From Acanthosepion pharaonis (lineage: Eukaryota; Mollusca; Cephalopoda; Sepiida; Sepiidae): DNA of 64,000 nt. Below, one piece after another: positions 45,508-55,740 of this stretch. Position numbers and translations under genes: made by a program. The stretch is taken from positions 1,805,001-1,869,000 of the forward strand of contig CAHIKZ030000835.1 of NCBI GenBank assembly GCA_903632075.3, read 5' to 3'. Within the stretch, counting starts at the first letter, position 1. Every line of letters starts with the position of its first letter. The notes under the pieces were generated by a model that was not told the origin of the DNA, made no database searches, and was given only the letters and a program-made list of their open reading frames with translations.

Positions 45508-45935
45508 ACACGGTAAGCAACGTCAAACCTCGTCAATATCTAGATTGGTGACCACTTGAGAATACGAAGTGTTGTAAACTTGGAATACCGGTTCTCAGTT
45601 AAGCAACGTCCAACCTCGTCAGTACTTAGATAGGTAACCGCTTGGGAATACTACGTGTTGTAAACTTGGAACACCAGTTCGCGAAATTAAGCAACGTCAA
45701 ACCTCGTCAATACCTAGATGGGTAACCACTTGGAAAGACTAGGTGTTGTAAGCATGGAACACCAGTTCGCGAGGTTAAGCAACGTCGAACCTCGTCAGTA
45801 CCTAGATGGGTGAGCGCTTGGGGATACTAGGTCTTGTAAGCTTGGAACACCGGTTCGCGAAGTTAAGCAACGTCGAACCTGGTCAGTACTTAGATAGGTG
45901 ACCGCTTAGGGATACTGCGTTGTAAGTTTGGATAT
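45508..45935 (+). repeat. Tandem array derived from 5S rRNA (five units)
   Basis: taagcaacgtc starts at 45514, 45600, 45688, 45776 and 45864: spacings 86, 88, 88, 88. Each unit carries the 5S internal control region and 3' half (tcagtacctagatgggtgag, cgcttgggaatac, aggtgttgtaagct) joined by cttggaacaccggttcgcga. The block tccgatcacc of full 5S and the 5' part are missing, so units are about two thirds of a 5S gene. Confidence 0.85.
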
Positions 45936-46065
45936 ATGAGTGGTGTAATGGAGAATGTCTGGGAATTGGAAATCGGAGAGCCGAGTTCCAATTCCAGTCG
46001 GGTTCGTTATATTCGTATACACAAAACTACTCTTGGGAATTAAATCACCTGTTCCCCCTTGTAAA
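45936..46065 (+). repeat. SINE-1 head and partial body
   Basis: gagtggtgtaatggagaatg (A box), gagttccaattcc (B box, 45983-45995). It starts within one or two bases of the end of the last 5S unit. Confidence 0.7.
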
Positions 46066-46165
46066 AATTGATAAGCCATAAAAAATAAACCAATCAAATC
46101 AATCATATGTAGGAATGAATATTACAACATTAGCTGCCTTATTTCCAGTATCAAACAATGTATTT

Positions 46166-46390
46166 ACCTTACTGGGGCGTACAACGGCCGAAACGTTGTG
46201 AATGTGACACCGAAGATGAAGACACCAGTCCAAACAATGTAAATAGTGTAAATAATTACAATACCTTATCTCAGAATTATAGACACGTCCTGAAGAAGGT
46301 CGGAGCGTACAACAATCGAAACGTCGTGAATATGGCAATGAAGATGAGGATACTAGTCCGATCAATGTTCGAAGCATATCATGTTATATT
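46166..46390 (+). repeat. PLE-A terminal units, two in tandem
   Basis: gcgtacaac marks at 46177 and 46305, 128 bp apart. The second has a full ctgaaga start (46290). Both carry (c)gaaac, but stem II is damaged in the second (ggtcg against caatc). Confidence 0.75.
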
Positions 46391-46858
46391 TAATTTTACA
46401 AGTTATATCAAAATTGGCTAACGAAATATGGCTTGCAGCGATCAAAAGTTATGTGAAAAATTGTATCGTTTCTCACACTTCTCTGAAGTGTGTCGTCTGC
46501 TTTTAAGAAAAGTTGTTCACGGTTCGCCTCCCTCATGTGCTGAGAAGTTTACAATGGCTTTGTTCAGCGTGCTCTTGGTCTGCGTCGAGAATTCAATCAT
46601 CGGTTAATTTACGAAAGGATCAGAATATTTAATGAGATGTACTGTCATCTGCAGAGACATATAATCAGTTCAATATTTCAAATTGTAGTGGCATCTTTTC
46701 CGAATTAGACGTTCTTGCATTCCTTTGACGTCTGTCATATATAGAGGTGAGGTGTAGTGAAATGTTCAAGATAGAATTTCACTATAAATTAAATCCACCT
46801 TACTGAACATGACCAGGCAACCAATATATTTGGGTAGTGGGTTGAACGATAATTTTCA

Positions 46859-46860
<2 letters not shown>
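46391..46860. other. No gene seen
   Basis: Spacer. Confidence 0.5.
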
Positions 46861-46916
<56 letters not shown>

Positions 46917-47117
46917 GAACTGATTTAAAAATATGGTTCCTTCGCTACAAAGGAATTACCATGTTTCAAAAAAAACAAAGCTAAAAACTTAAAATTTAAT
47001 TGTATAATTAAACTTAAAATTTAATTGTATAATTAAATTTTAAGTTTTTAGCTTTGTTTTTAAAACATGGTAATTCCTGTGTAGCGAAGGAACCATATTT
47101 TTAAATCAGTTCATTTA
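46861..47117 (+). repeat. R1 repeat as a large palindrome
   Basis: TA tract 46861-46911, then arms of about 90 bp (aatgaactgatttaaaaata ... ggttccttcgct ... ttaaaatttaattgtataat) that are inverted copies meeting near 47020. The centre also has a 25-bp direct repeat. R1 copies at 5850 and 57957 have only one arm. Confidence 0.85.
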
Positions 47118-47217
47118 TAATATTTATGCTCTGTAAATTGACATTGAACACTGTTTTGTAAAAATAAAAATATCAATAAGAACACCGGATTATATATCTT
47201 ACTGTTCTTTCTTTTTT

Positions 47218-47254
<37 letters not shown>
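47118..47254. repeat. R1 distal part and TA tract
   Basis: caccggattatatatcttac at 47182 matches 58384; TA run 47220-47254. Confidence 0.6.
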
Positions 47255-47256
<2 letters not shown>

Positions 47257-47610
47257 GTTTGTAACGGCAAAAGTGTCCAAATCGTGTTACAGTATAATTG
47301 TCCATCCCACAAAATGTTTAATATTTTAAAAAAAAAATAAACTGACTTTCTTTTTTCCAGGATTTCAGATACGACATTTAACCATTTTGACACCGTTGGT
47401 CGTAAGAATCGCTATGAGTTATTCAGCTAGAAAGAGGACAGGTTAAAATCGTTTTGCGTTAGCCCCACTATGTCTTGCCAACTGAGCAATGGTGAGAGGA
47501 AAAAAGATCATTCAGGCCTTCAGTAATGGTGCCAACATTCATATTCTCTCTTTTTTGATATTATCCTCTTACCATTGCTCAGTTGACAAGGCATAGTGGG
47601 GCTAACACAA
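47255..47610 (+). mobile_element. Tc1/mariner-superfamily 5' end with inverted piece
   Basis: Matches the 43.4-43.6 kb element in opposite orientation (tcccacaaaatgtttaatat, ctgactttctttttt, ttattcagctagaaag, actgagcaatggtgagagg). 47558-47610 is an inverted copy of 47455-47507. No transposase frame left. Confidence 0.65.
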
Positions 47611-48240
47611 ATATAACCCAGAAAGTAACCCACTTAGTAAAATATTTAATCCTAATATCCTGAAATTAAGCTATAGTTGTGCGAATAACCTAGAGAAAAT
47701 AATTAAAAAAAACATAACATCAGAGTCTTTAACAAGTATAGGGACTCAAAACACTTGAGTACTCGCCAAGTTGCCAGCAGCACTACTAAGTATAATGACA
47801 CGTATAACAACTTGTGCAATTGTAGGAATCCAAATAATTGTCCACTACAAAATAATTGTTTGACTAGTTCTGTAGTTTTATATAATCTCTACACTAGAAA
47901 ACCCAAATATAAAAAAATTCTACATTGGTAGTACCATGAATCCATTCAAGGAACATTGGCTGGGGCATATGCAGTCTGTTAATATCAGTAATTATAAGTA
48001 CATGACTTCATTATCCAAGTATTTCTGGAGTCTAAAAGAAAAGATTAAAACACCTACTGTTAAATGGAAATTACTCAGGAAAGCCCGGACATGTAACTCC
48101 CTATATTCCCCATGTTAACTATATATTAACGAAAAATTTGAAATAATTAGATTTAAAAATAAGACCCATTTCTTAAATGAAAGATATGAAATATCAGTTA
48201 ACTGTAAACACCATTATAAATTTAAATTATTATAGGGGCT
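47611..48240 (+). pseudogene. Penelope-like element family C, second copy
   Basis: Broken frames give PLSKIFNPNILKLSYSCANN then CNCRNPNNCPLQNNC, LTSSVV, then MNPFKEHWLGHM and TSLSKYFWSLKEKIKTPTVK. This is the same order as 15369-16250: linker, four-cysteine motif, GIY-YIG remnant, S.LSKY.WSLK. Confidence 0.65.
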
Positions 48241-48423
48241 GTAATACTTTCAGTGATAATGATATATCATTGTAAATTTAATAGGTTATTTTTTTATTAC
48301 CTGATGGTCCTCCTGTTGATATGGGTGTGTGTTGGTATACGTATACTGTGTTGTTCATGTCTGTATGTGTGTGTATGTATGTATGTGTGTGTATGTATGT
48401 ATGTGTGTGTTTTTGCACAGCTG

Positions 48424-48454
<31 letters not shown>

Positions 48455-48525
48455 GTAAGTAATGTTTTGTTATATATATATTAAAAGTAAATAGGTAAAA
48501 AAGAGGAAAAAAGGAGAGGAGGACA

Positions 48526-48575
<50 letters not shown>

Positions 48576-48800
48576 AGATGTATTGTGTATATATATTTCT
48601 ATTTACGTATATATTTCTATTTACGTGTACTTCTGTATGTATGGATATGTTTATGTATGTATGTAGGAATACATGTATATATGTGTATGTATGTATGTGT
48701 ATATATGTTTATGTATGTATATGTATGTATGTATATGTATGTATATAGTTGAGTATGTATGTGTTTATGTGTATGGGCGTATATATATACTTGTAATTAT

Positions 48801-48868
<68 letters not shown>

Positions 48869-49056
48869 ATATATGTGTGTGTGGGTGTATGTTTTTGTGT
48901 GTGTGTGGACACCTATCGTATGTCACCTTGTTTATGTGTCGGTGTAGGTATGTAAACTTTGGTTTGTATCTACAGGTGTGTGTGTGTGTGTGTGTCTATA
49001 TATGTATAGGTATATATTGTTGTATTTGTATGTGTGTGTATATGTATATATGTATA

Positions 49057-49103
<47 letters not shown>

Positions 49104-49419
49104 TTGGATGTGTGCTTATATCTGTGTATATATAGATGTGTTGATATGGGTATTTGTGTATGATTATATATTTGTATATGTGAATGTACGTTCATATTTC
49201 CTCGTATATATATATGTATATATATCTTAGTGTCTGTGAATGTATCATCTATACTAAATAAAATTTACTTTTGTTTGATAAGGCTTTGTTAATTGCTTAT
49301 ATAATTAATCAACAATTGTGTCTTGTTACATTTTAAAATTATTATGGGCTCTACTGTAATTTATGGTCAATAGGATAATATTGTTAGAATATGTGCAGAT
49401 ATACCTATTTATGCGTGTG

Positions 49420-49463
<44 letters not shown>

Positions 49464-49495
49464 ATATTTATATATATATATGGATATGTATGTGT

Positions 49496-49537
<42 letters not shown>

Positions 49538-49556
49538 ATGTTTAAGTCTCCGTTTT

Positions 49557-49588
<32 letters not shown>

Positions 49589-50210
49589 GCGTGTATTTAT
49601 ATATGTGTTTGTATATATTTGTATGTTTAAGATAATATATATATATATATACATACATATTTTTGTATGTATATACATATATATATATATGTATAGACAT
49701 ACATACACACATACATACATATACACACATACGTATGTATGTATGTATGTGTATGTATGTATATATATTTGCTGTGTAGGTTGGTATATTTATGCTTCCT
49801 TCTGTATGTGTATATATGCATATGCATATGTGTATGTGTGTATATGTGTAGATATATATGTGCATGTGTGTATGCGTGTATATGTATATATGTGTGTATA
49901 TGTATGTCTATAGGTTGGCTTTTCTGTACTTCTGTCTGTAGTGATGAATGTGTGTACACTGTACACACATTTGTAGTTAGTTCTTATTTTCTTTCACCTA
50001 ATGTACAATTAGGCGTATATGTGTGTTTGGAATTTTCGTTTTTTATATATTAGATGGTGTTTTTTTATACATATATATTTATTTTAATGTCCTTTCTTTA
50101 CCTATTGTTTCTTGCTATGTTCTATTAGACCATTTTTATCTATGTATATTTGCCCGTATAAGTTATATTTTAATATGTGGTTAAAATTCGTTTAATAACA
50201 CCTTCAATCG
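48241..50210. repeat. (TATG)n/(TG)n/(TA)n microsatellite region
   Basis: About 2 kb of degenerate TATG, GTGT and TA runs, with TA tracts at 48521-48571 and 48803-48861. Open frames rich in Tyr, Val, Cys and Ile on either strand are by-products. Confidence 0.9.
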
Positions 50211-51099
50211 TGAATATTTCTTGAGTGTTATACCAGAGTGTCTATGTCAATGTATGCGGGTATATGTACGTGTCTTTTTCGGTGTCTGTGTATGGTAACT
50301 TGCATGCACATTTCATTGTGTATGTATGTGGTTTAATTTTTTTTTTTTTTTTTTTTTTTGTAAATGGTCGTGCAAATATTTCCCGTCTCTTCACTTTTTG
50401 TGTGTGTATATATCTAAATATGTCTGCATGCTAATGTATTATAATCTGATTATGTTGTTATTGTCTTTCGCAAGATGTCATACTCCCATGTCTACACTTG
50501 TATCCATGTTGTCATTAAGTTAAGGGCAGTCGATCTTAACGTTTATTCCAACGTAATTTCAATATAAACAAAATGAATAGAATAACATATGCATTTTTTC
50601 TTTTTTCCTCAATAATTTAAAAATTTTAAACTTAATATAGATTAAAGTTACATTTTTGAAATGGGTAGTTTTTAATTTTAATTTCAAATTTTATCGTACA
50701 ATTTAATACTTATTAGTTAGAATAAATTCTATTTTAGTATAAGCCCAACTTTAAAAAACATTTAATAGTTATTATAACCTTACATCGTTGTCAAGATTTT
50801 TGAATTCTCCTATACTTGTATTTTGATTGGTCATTTCAGCTCATGTGACAGCGTTTCTCCTTACGAGGGGTGGTTAATTAATTTGAACCTTTTAAAACCT
50901 TTATTCTACAATCTACATTAAACATCATCACTTGATAAGACATCAGAGGTGTTGAAACAAAATGGCTATTTTTGTAGTGATTTTATAACATATTTATGTT
51001 ATAATTTTCAAATAAATAATTATAGTCGCTCTACTCTGTATTGAGCACTCTTTTAAGAATAGTAATTGTTGCTTATTGGAATTTATTCCGTATACACCA

Positions 51100-51102
<3 letters not shown>
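50211..51102. other. No gene seen
   Basis: AT-rich; T-run at 50337-50359. Confidence 0.5.
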
Positions 51103-51165
<63 letters not shown>

Positions 51166-51190
51166 CGTGTGTGTGTGTGTGTGTGTGTGG
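51103..51190. repeat. (TA)n(TG)n microsatellite
   Basis: TA run then TG run. Confidence 0.95.
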
Positions 51191-51587
51191 CACTCTTTTG
51201 TCGTATTCGACGTATGAGGGTCAAGCAAGTCAGTTCCTAGGAACCGACAGCCTATATGATTTGATTATAGTGGTGAAGGTTTTGTGCAGAACCAACCCCA
51301 GTTTTTTAAGGGCCAAATACAGAGACCTAGCGAACTACGTGCCACAACATCCACAAACGAATCCCTTGTTTTGAATTCAGAGTTGTCCTTCTCCTAGACC
51401 AGTTGCCATCCAAGGCTCTAGAATCCAGTCTGTACTGCTATGTAGCCATAGCTGGAAGGAATAGAGGAGGATTCATACCTTCCCCAAGGGTATTAGCACC
51501 TAAGTGAATATAATGAATTCGACTGGATATATATATATATGGCTATTTTTGTAGTGATTTTATAACATATTTATGTTATAATTTTTA

Positions 51588-51600
<13 letters not shown>
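51191..51600 (+). repeat. Composite repeat with SINE-1 body, cut by TA tract
   Basis: 51191-51385 matches 31975-32215 inverted. 51386-51525 is SINE-1 body on the minus strand (aattcgactgga at 51514-51525), broken by (TA)n at the same B-box base as 39138. 51541-51582 repeats 50968-51010 (ggctatttttgtagtgattt). Confidence 0.7.
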
Positions 51601-51624
<24 letters not shown>

Positions 51625-51974
51625 GTTCTGCCTTTCTTTCAATGTTTTCGAGCATCTTGATCATTATGAAAAACTAAATACTGTCAGTGTCGTAGAGGCC
51701 ATTTCCTGATATTTCGGGTATTGTTAGAGTTCAAATTTAAATATATATATGTATCATCAGTATCATATCAACTGTCTAAAGTCGATGTAGTTGTCTTGTC
51801 TTTTCTTGAGTCCCCCCCCGATCATTTCGGTCATTATCCTGGATTAAATGTTGTCATCATTGTAGATGTCGTTAGCCAAAGCCTAACATTTTATCGGTCC
51901 AGTACATTATGTACCGGACCTGTAACGTATAAATGTCGTCATATTACCGGCAATTAGTATATAAATTGTTTACC
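51601..51974. other. No gene recognised
   Basis: Spacer after a TA run (51593-51622). Confidence 0.4.
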
Positions 51975-52325
51975 AGGGTGGGCTGAAAAGTTGTTAGGCT
52001 GACTATGAATGAATGATGCTACAGCCGTAAAATCTTTCTTACATTAATTTCAACTCTTATTAATAATGGCATCGTTTGTTTCCATGTACGAGGGTGGGCT
52101 GAAAAGTTCATAGGCTGACTATGAAGGAGAGTTGCTACAGCTGTAACATCTTCCTTGCATTAATTCCAACTCTTCAGATTAATAACGGCTTTGTTTCCAG
52201 GTCCGAGGGTGGGGTGAAAAGTTCATAGGCTGATTAAGAATGATTGATACTACAGCTGCAATATCTTGTATGCATTAATTTCAGCTCTTCCTATTAATAA
52301 TGACAATGGTTATTTCCAGGTAAGC
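51975..52325 (+). repeat. Three tandem copies of a 115-bp repeat
   Basis: gggtgggctgaaaagtt at 51976 and 52092 and gggtggggtgaaaagtt at 52206 (spacings 116 and 114), each followed by ataggctgac, ctacagc.gta and gcattaatttcaactctt. The gagggtgggctgaaaagttc start resembles a mariner terminal repeat (inference). Confidence 0.8.
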
Positions 52326-52339
52326 TGAAATCTGACTGT

Positions 52340-52821
52340 TCAAAGCAATGTGCTATAAATGTACATCGAAGAAAATGAAAATAAACTTTTACTTGTGGTC
52401 AGTCATTGTGAGAATTACAAGTCCTACCAGGATTTATTATTGGCGAGCACTAATCTTAACAATATTAGATATGTAGATGACACAATGTTGATAGTAGATA
52501 CAGAAAATAAACTACAGGAACTCCTACAGAAAGAAACAAAAGAAAAGCAAGAAGAAAGGACTAATCATCAGTTGTAAGAAGACAGAATATATGATTGTCA
52601 ACAAGGGAAACATTCCAACATGCAAATTATAAACTAGAGATACCAAAATCCAGCAAGTACAAAAATATTTAAATATCTAGGATGTGTTTTAAAAGAGGAC
52701 GAAAAATGCGACACAAAAATCCACACGCGCATTCGGATACCGTAAGATGCTTTCCAAATCTCAGCAATGTATTAAGAAACAGGAAAATGTTGATAGTAAT
52801 AAAGAAAAAAATACTAAACTA
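52340..52821 (+). pseudogene. RTE-type LINE ORF2, first part
   Basis: NNIRYVDDTMLIVDTENKLQ holds the RT catalytic motif (RTE usually YADDT), then shifted frames KKTEYMIVNKGN, CVLKEDEKCDTKIHTRI and NLSNVLRNRKMLIVIKKKIL. This is the RTE order up to the point (KK.ILN) where it is interrupted at 52821. It resumes at 53653. Confidence 0.75.
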
Positions 52822-53260
52822 TTTACCTTATTCACATTGTTCGGACCGTTGTCTTCATCTCCGTTGTTATAATCCCGATGTTTCGACGGTTGTACGTTCC
52901 GATCTTCTTCAGGACCTGTCTATATTTCTGAGATGAAGTATTGTAATTATTTACACTATTTACATTGTTTGGACTGGTGGCCTTATCTTTGTTGCCATAT
53001 TCACGACGTTTTGGCCGCTGTACACTCCGGATTTTTTCAGGTGATTGGAATTTCGAACTGAACGCTTTATTTCGTCCACCGCGGTAGATTGTTCTAGTTC
53101 TACGTGCCATGCCTCTTCCGGGTGTCTCAGTATCAGTTATCTACCTTTAACTCAACTCTCCAAGTTTTTGCTCACCTGTGCTGTAGCCAGGTAATGAACT
53201 CAGAACTCTTTTGGTTAAGTCACTGGATTCAAACAATGCTTTTATCCACTGGGTCGTGTG
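52822..53260 (-). repeat. PLE-A units (two) plus full SINE-2, minus strand
   Basis: Units with cores ending near 52908 and 53036, exactly 128 bp apart. Then the SINE-2 tail, body and head: B box complement near 53190-53203 and head complement (tttatccactgggtcg) near 53240-53255. The head faces the plus-strand array that follows. Confidence 0.75.
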
Positions 53261-53263
53261 TCT

Positions 53264-53648
53264 TTGGTTGAAGGCCGGAGCGTACAACGGCCGAAACGTT
53301 GCGAATATGGCAACGAAGATGAGGCTACCAGTCCGAACAATGTAAATAGTGTAAATAATTACAATACCTCATCTCAGAAATGTAGACAGGTTCTGAAGAA
53401 GATCGGAGCGTACAACGGTCGAAACGTCGGGAATATGGCAACAAAGATAAGGCCACTAGTCCAAACAATGTAAATAGTGTAAATAATTACAATACCTCAT
53501 CTCAGAAATATAGACAGGTCCTGAAGACGATTGGAGCGTACAAGGTCGAAACGTCGTGAATATGGCAACGAAGATGAGGCCACCAGTCCGAACAATGTAA
53601 ACAGTGTAAAATGTTTAGAATACCTCATCTCAGAAATATAGACAAAGT
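53264..53648 (+). repeat. PLE-A units, three in tandem, 128-bp period
   Basis: ggagcg marks at 53277, 53405, 53533. Unit 2: CTGAAGA (53393), stem GATCG/CGGTC, GAAAC. Unit 1: GGCCG/CGGCC, GAAAC. Unit 3: GATT/GGTC, GAAAC. The stem changes keep pairing (including G-U). No coding frame. Confidence 0.85.
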
Positions 53649-53652
53649 ACTG

Positions 53653-54060
53653 AAATTCTTTGTAATATCAGTTATTACAAATTATCCCTATATGGCAGTG
53701 AATGTTGAACAATCACATCACAGATGAAGGAAAGGCATGAGCTAATAGAAATGTGGTTCTACAGAGGGATGCTGAGAATACAATGGACTTAACACATGAG
53801 CAACGATGACGTTTTAAAGAAAATTGAAAACAGAAAGGGTCAAGACATTTCTGGGATACATAATGAAGAAAGCGGGCTTGGAGAATTTGATCCTCACAAG
53901 CTATATTGAAGGCAAGCAGATCAGGGGGCGTCCTCGAGTATTCTACATAGGAAGCCTATATTTACGGATGGTAGGACAATACAACCGTAAGACGGTATAA
54001 CATAGAATATGAAGTGGAGGAGTGATGATCGCCCACTTTATATAGGGTACATTAAAACAT
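53653..54060 (+). pseudogene. RTE-type LINE ORF2, second part
   Basis: FFVISV / YGSEC.TITSQMKERHELIE then MWFYRGMLRIQWT, HMSNDDVLKKIENRK, and FLGYIMKKAGLENL / TSYIEGK in shifted frames. This continues the RTE sequence broken at 52821. tactgaaattctt here and tactaaactattt at 52811 look like a diverged target-site duplication around the insert. Confidence 0.75.
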
Positions 54061-54220
54061 TATACCGTGAACGAGACATGTGAGCAACGAAGAACCTTTA
54101 GACGAAATTGAAACAAAAGACATTTATCTTTAACATCAGGAAACGACAGTTGGAATTTCTGAGGAATATAATGAGGAAAGAAGGCCTGGGAATTTTAAGA
54201 TGAACACTTTATTAAATCTA
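54061..54220 (+). pseudogene. Second RTE-type fragment
   Basis: MSNEEPLDEIETKDIYL, then IRKRQLEFLRNIMRKEGLG: an independent copy of the RTE C-terminal block, offset from the previous one. Confidence 0.65.
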
Positions 54221-54329
54221 TGGTGTTAGACTGTTCTCGTTCTACTGCTCATGTCTAGAGATACCTCTTCGAGTTATTATTAGTAATACAACACAGACAT
54301 TGCTAAGGAATTCACTGTAGGTTACCCAG

Positions 54330-54635
54330 ATTTATATACACCGGAGGAAGGCCGGAGGACACAGCGACCAAAAACGTTGTGGTAACAGCCAGAAAGATGT
54401 GAAGTGTCCGAATATAAATACAGTGTAACCCGGATATAAGAGACCTGGATATAAGAGAAACCCGGATATAAGAGATATTTTCGCTGGTCCCAAATTAGAG
54501 CCTGTGTTAATGTATACATATAGACCAAACCCGGATATAAGAGAAACCCGGATATAAGAGACTTCTTCTCCGGACCCGACAACTCTCTTATATCCGGGTT
54601 ACACTGTAGTGTAATTAATGATAACTTCTCATACC
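54330..54635 (+). repeat. PLE-A unit split by a pogo/Tigger MITE
   Basis: ggaggaaggccggaggacac ... aaaaacgttgtggtaacag ... gtccgaatataaata, interrupted at TA, continuing tagtgtaattaatg at 54607. Confidence 0.65.
54421..54606. mobile_element. pogo/Tigger-type MITE, TA target duplication
   Basis: Perfect ends: cagtgtaacccggatataag at 54421 and its complement ending at 54606, with TA on each side (54419-54420 and 54607-54608). Inside are four further cccggatataagaga-type repeats. 186 bp, non-coding. CAGTG...CACTG ends and TA duplication are typical of pogo/Tigger. Confidence 0.88.
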
Positions 54636-54811
54636 GGAAACTCAGCCAGAAATTCATTCATATTTTTCTGAATTCCATTTTGTGTGAGTTGGGGATATGG
54701 GATCTCTCAAGTCCCTGTCTATTCTTTCGGAGCGACTCGCTTTTATAACATTTCCTGTGCACTTCTGTAAGTTATCTCTCATTATATTTTCTTTTCATCA
54801 TCATCATTATT

Positions 54812-54873
<62 letters not shown>

Positions 54874-54921
54874 GAAAGATATAGAAAGAGTAAAAAAAAG
54901 ATATAGAGAAAGAGATAGTGC

Positions 54922-54974
<53 letters not shown>

Positions 54975-55084
54975 CTATGTACCTAAAAAGAGCCAGGCGA
55001 ACATACCTAGGGTATAGGTTTGTTCATTTACAAGCAAAAACACCTAAGGTTTTCCGGACGAATATCATTACTTATATTTATAAG

Positions 55085-55149
<65 letters not shown>

Positions 55150-55477
55150 TGGTACTCGTTTAGAAAAACCTTGGATAGTTCGACTTGCAGTAGACCAAAT
55201 CGGTACCCGAGGAAAAATGTGGAATCAAAAAAAAGAAAGAACCGGGAACATTAAACCAAGGCGAAAATAATCGTCTAGTGTTTAAGCCCCAAAATGCAAA
55301 GGAATAAAAAAAAAATACAAAACTAGGAAAAACACAACTACGTAAAGTGCTCAATACACTAAGTAGAGCAAAACATAAGATAATCCTAAGGAGCCAGGTA
55401 AACCTATTTAGATTTCACCTAAACTACTGATCTTCAGGGTAAAGATCCGTTCAGTTGAAACCTAGTTAGGTCTATCT

Positions 55478-55564
<87 letters not shown>
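54636..55564. other. TA-rich spacer
   Basis: CT/TA tract 54812-54868, TA tracts 54925-54973, 55087-55147 and 55490-55563. Short gagccaggcgaacataccta-type segments recur (55000, 55390). No gene. Confidence 0.6.
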
Positions 55565-55567
<3 letters not shown>

Positions 55568-55740
55568 TAGTGAGCCAAACAAACCTACCCAGGTTTATCT
55601 AGGTCTGGTCTACGGTTGTATTGAGCTCTTTTTAGTTAGTTGTTTACTCGTGTCGGGTTTTTTTCTTTGGGTTTTGAACCTGTATCTGTGCGATTTTTTT
55701 TTCGACAGACTTTCATGTTTCTAGCTCTTTCTTTTTTTAA
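55565..55740 (+). repeat. Copy of the repeat at 27961-28178
   Basis: gtgagccaaacaaacctacc (hairpin half), then ctacggttgtattgagctct and agttagttgtttactcgtgt as at 28060-28110. Also preceded by a TA tract. Confidence 0.75.

Noticed and set aside
48673..49968. Frames of 100-185 codons rich in Tyr, Val and Cys (and Thr/His on the other strand)
   Set aside because: By-products of TATG and TG repeats; no domain, and open in several overlapping frames.
53264..53648. CRISPR array
   Set aside because: The repeats are 128 bp and continuous with no unique spacers, in a clearly eukaryotic context.
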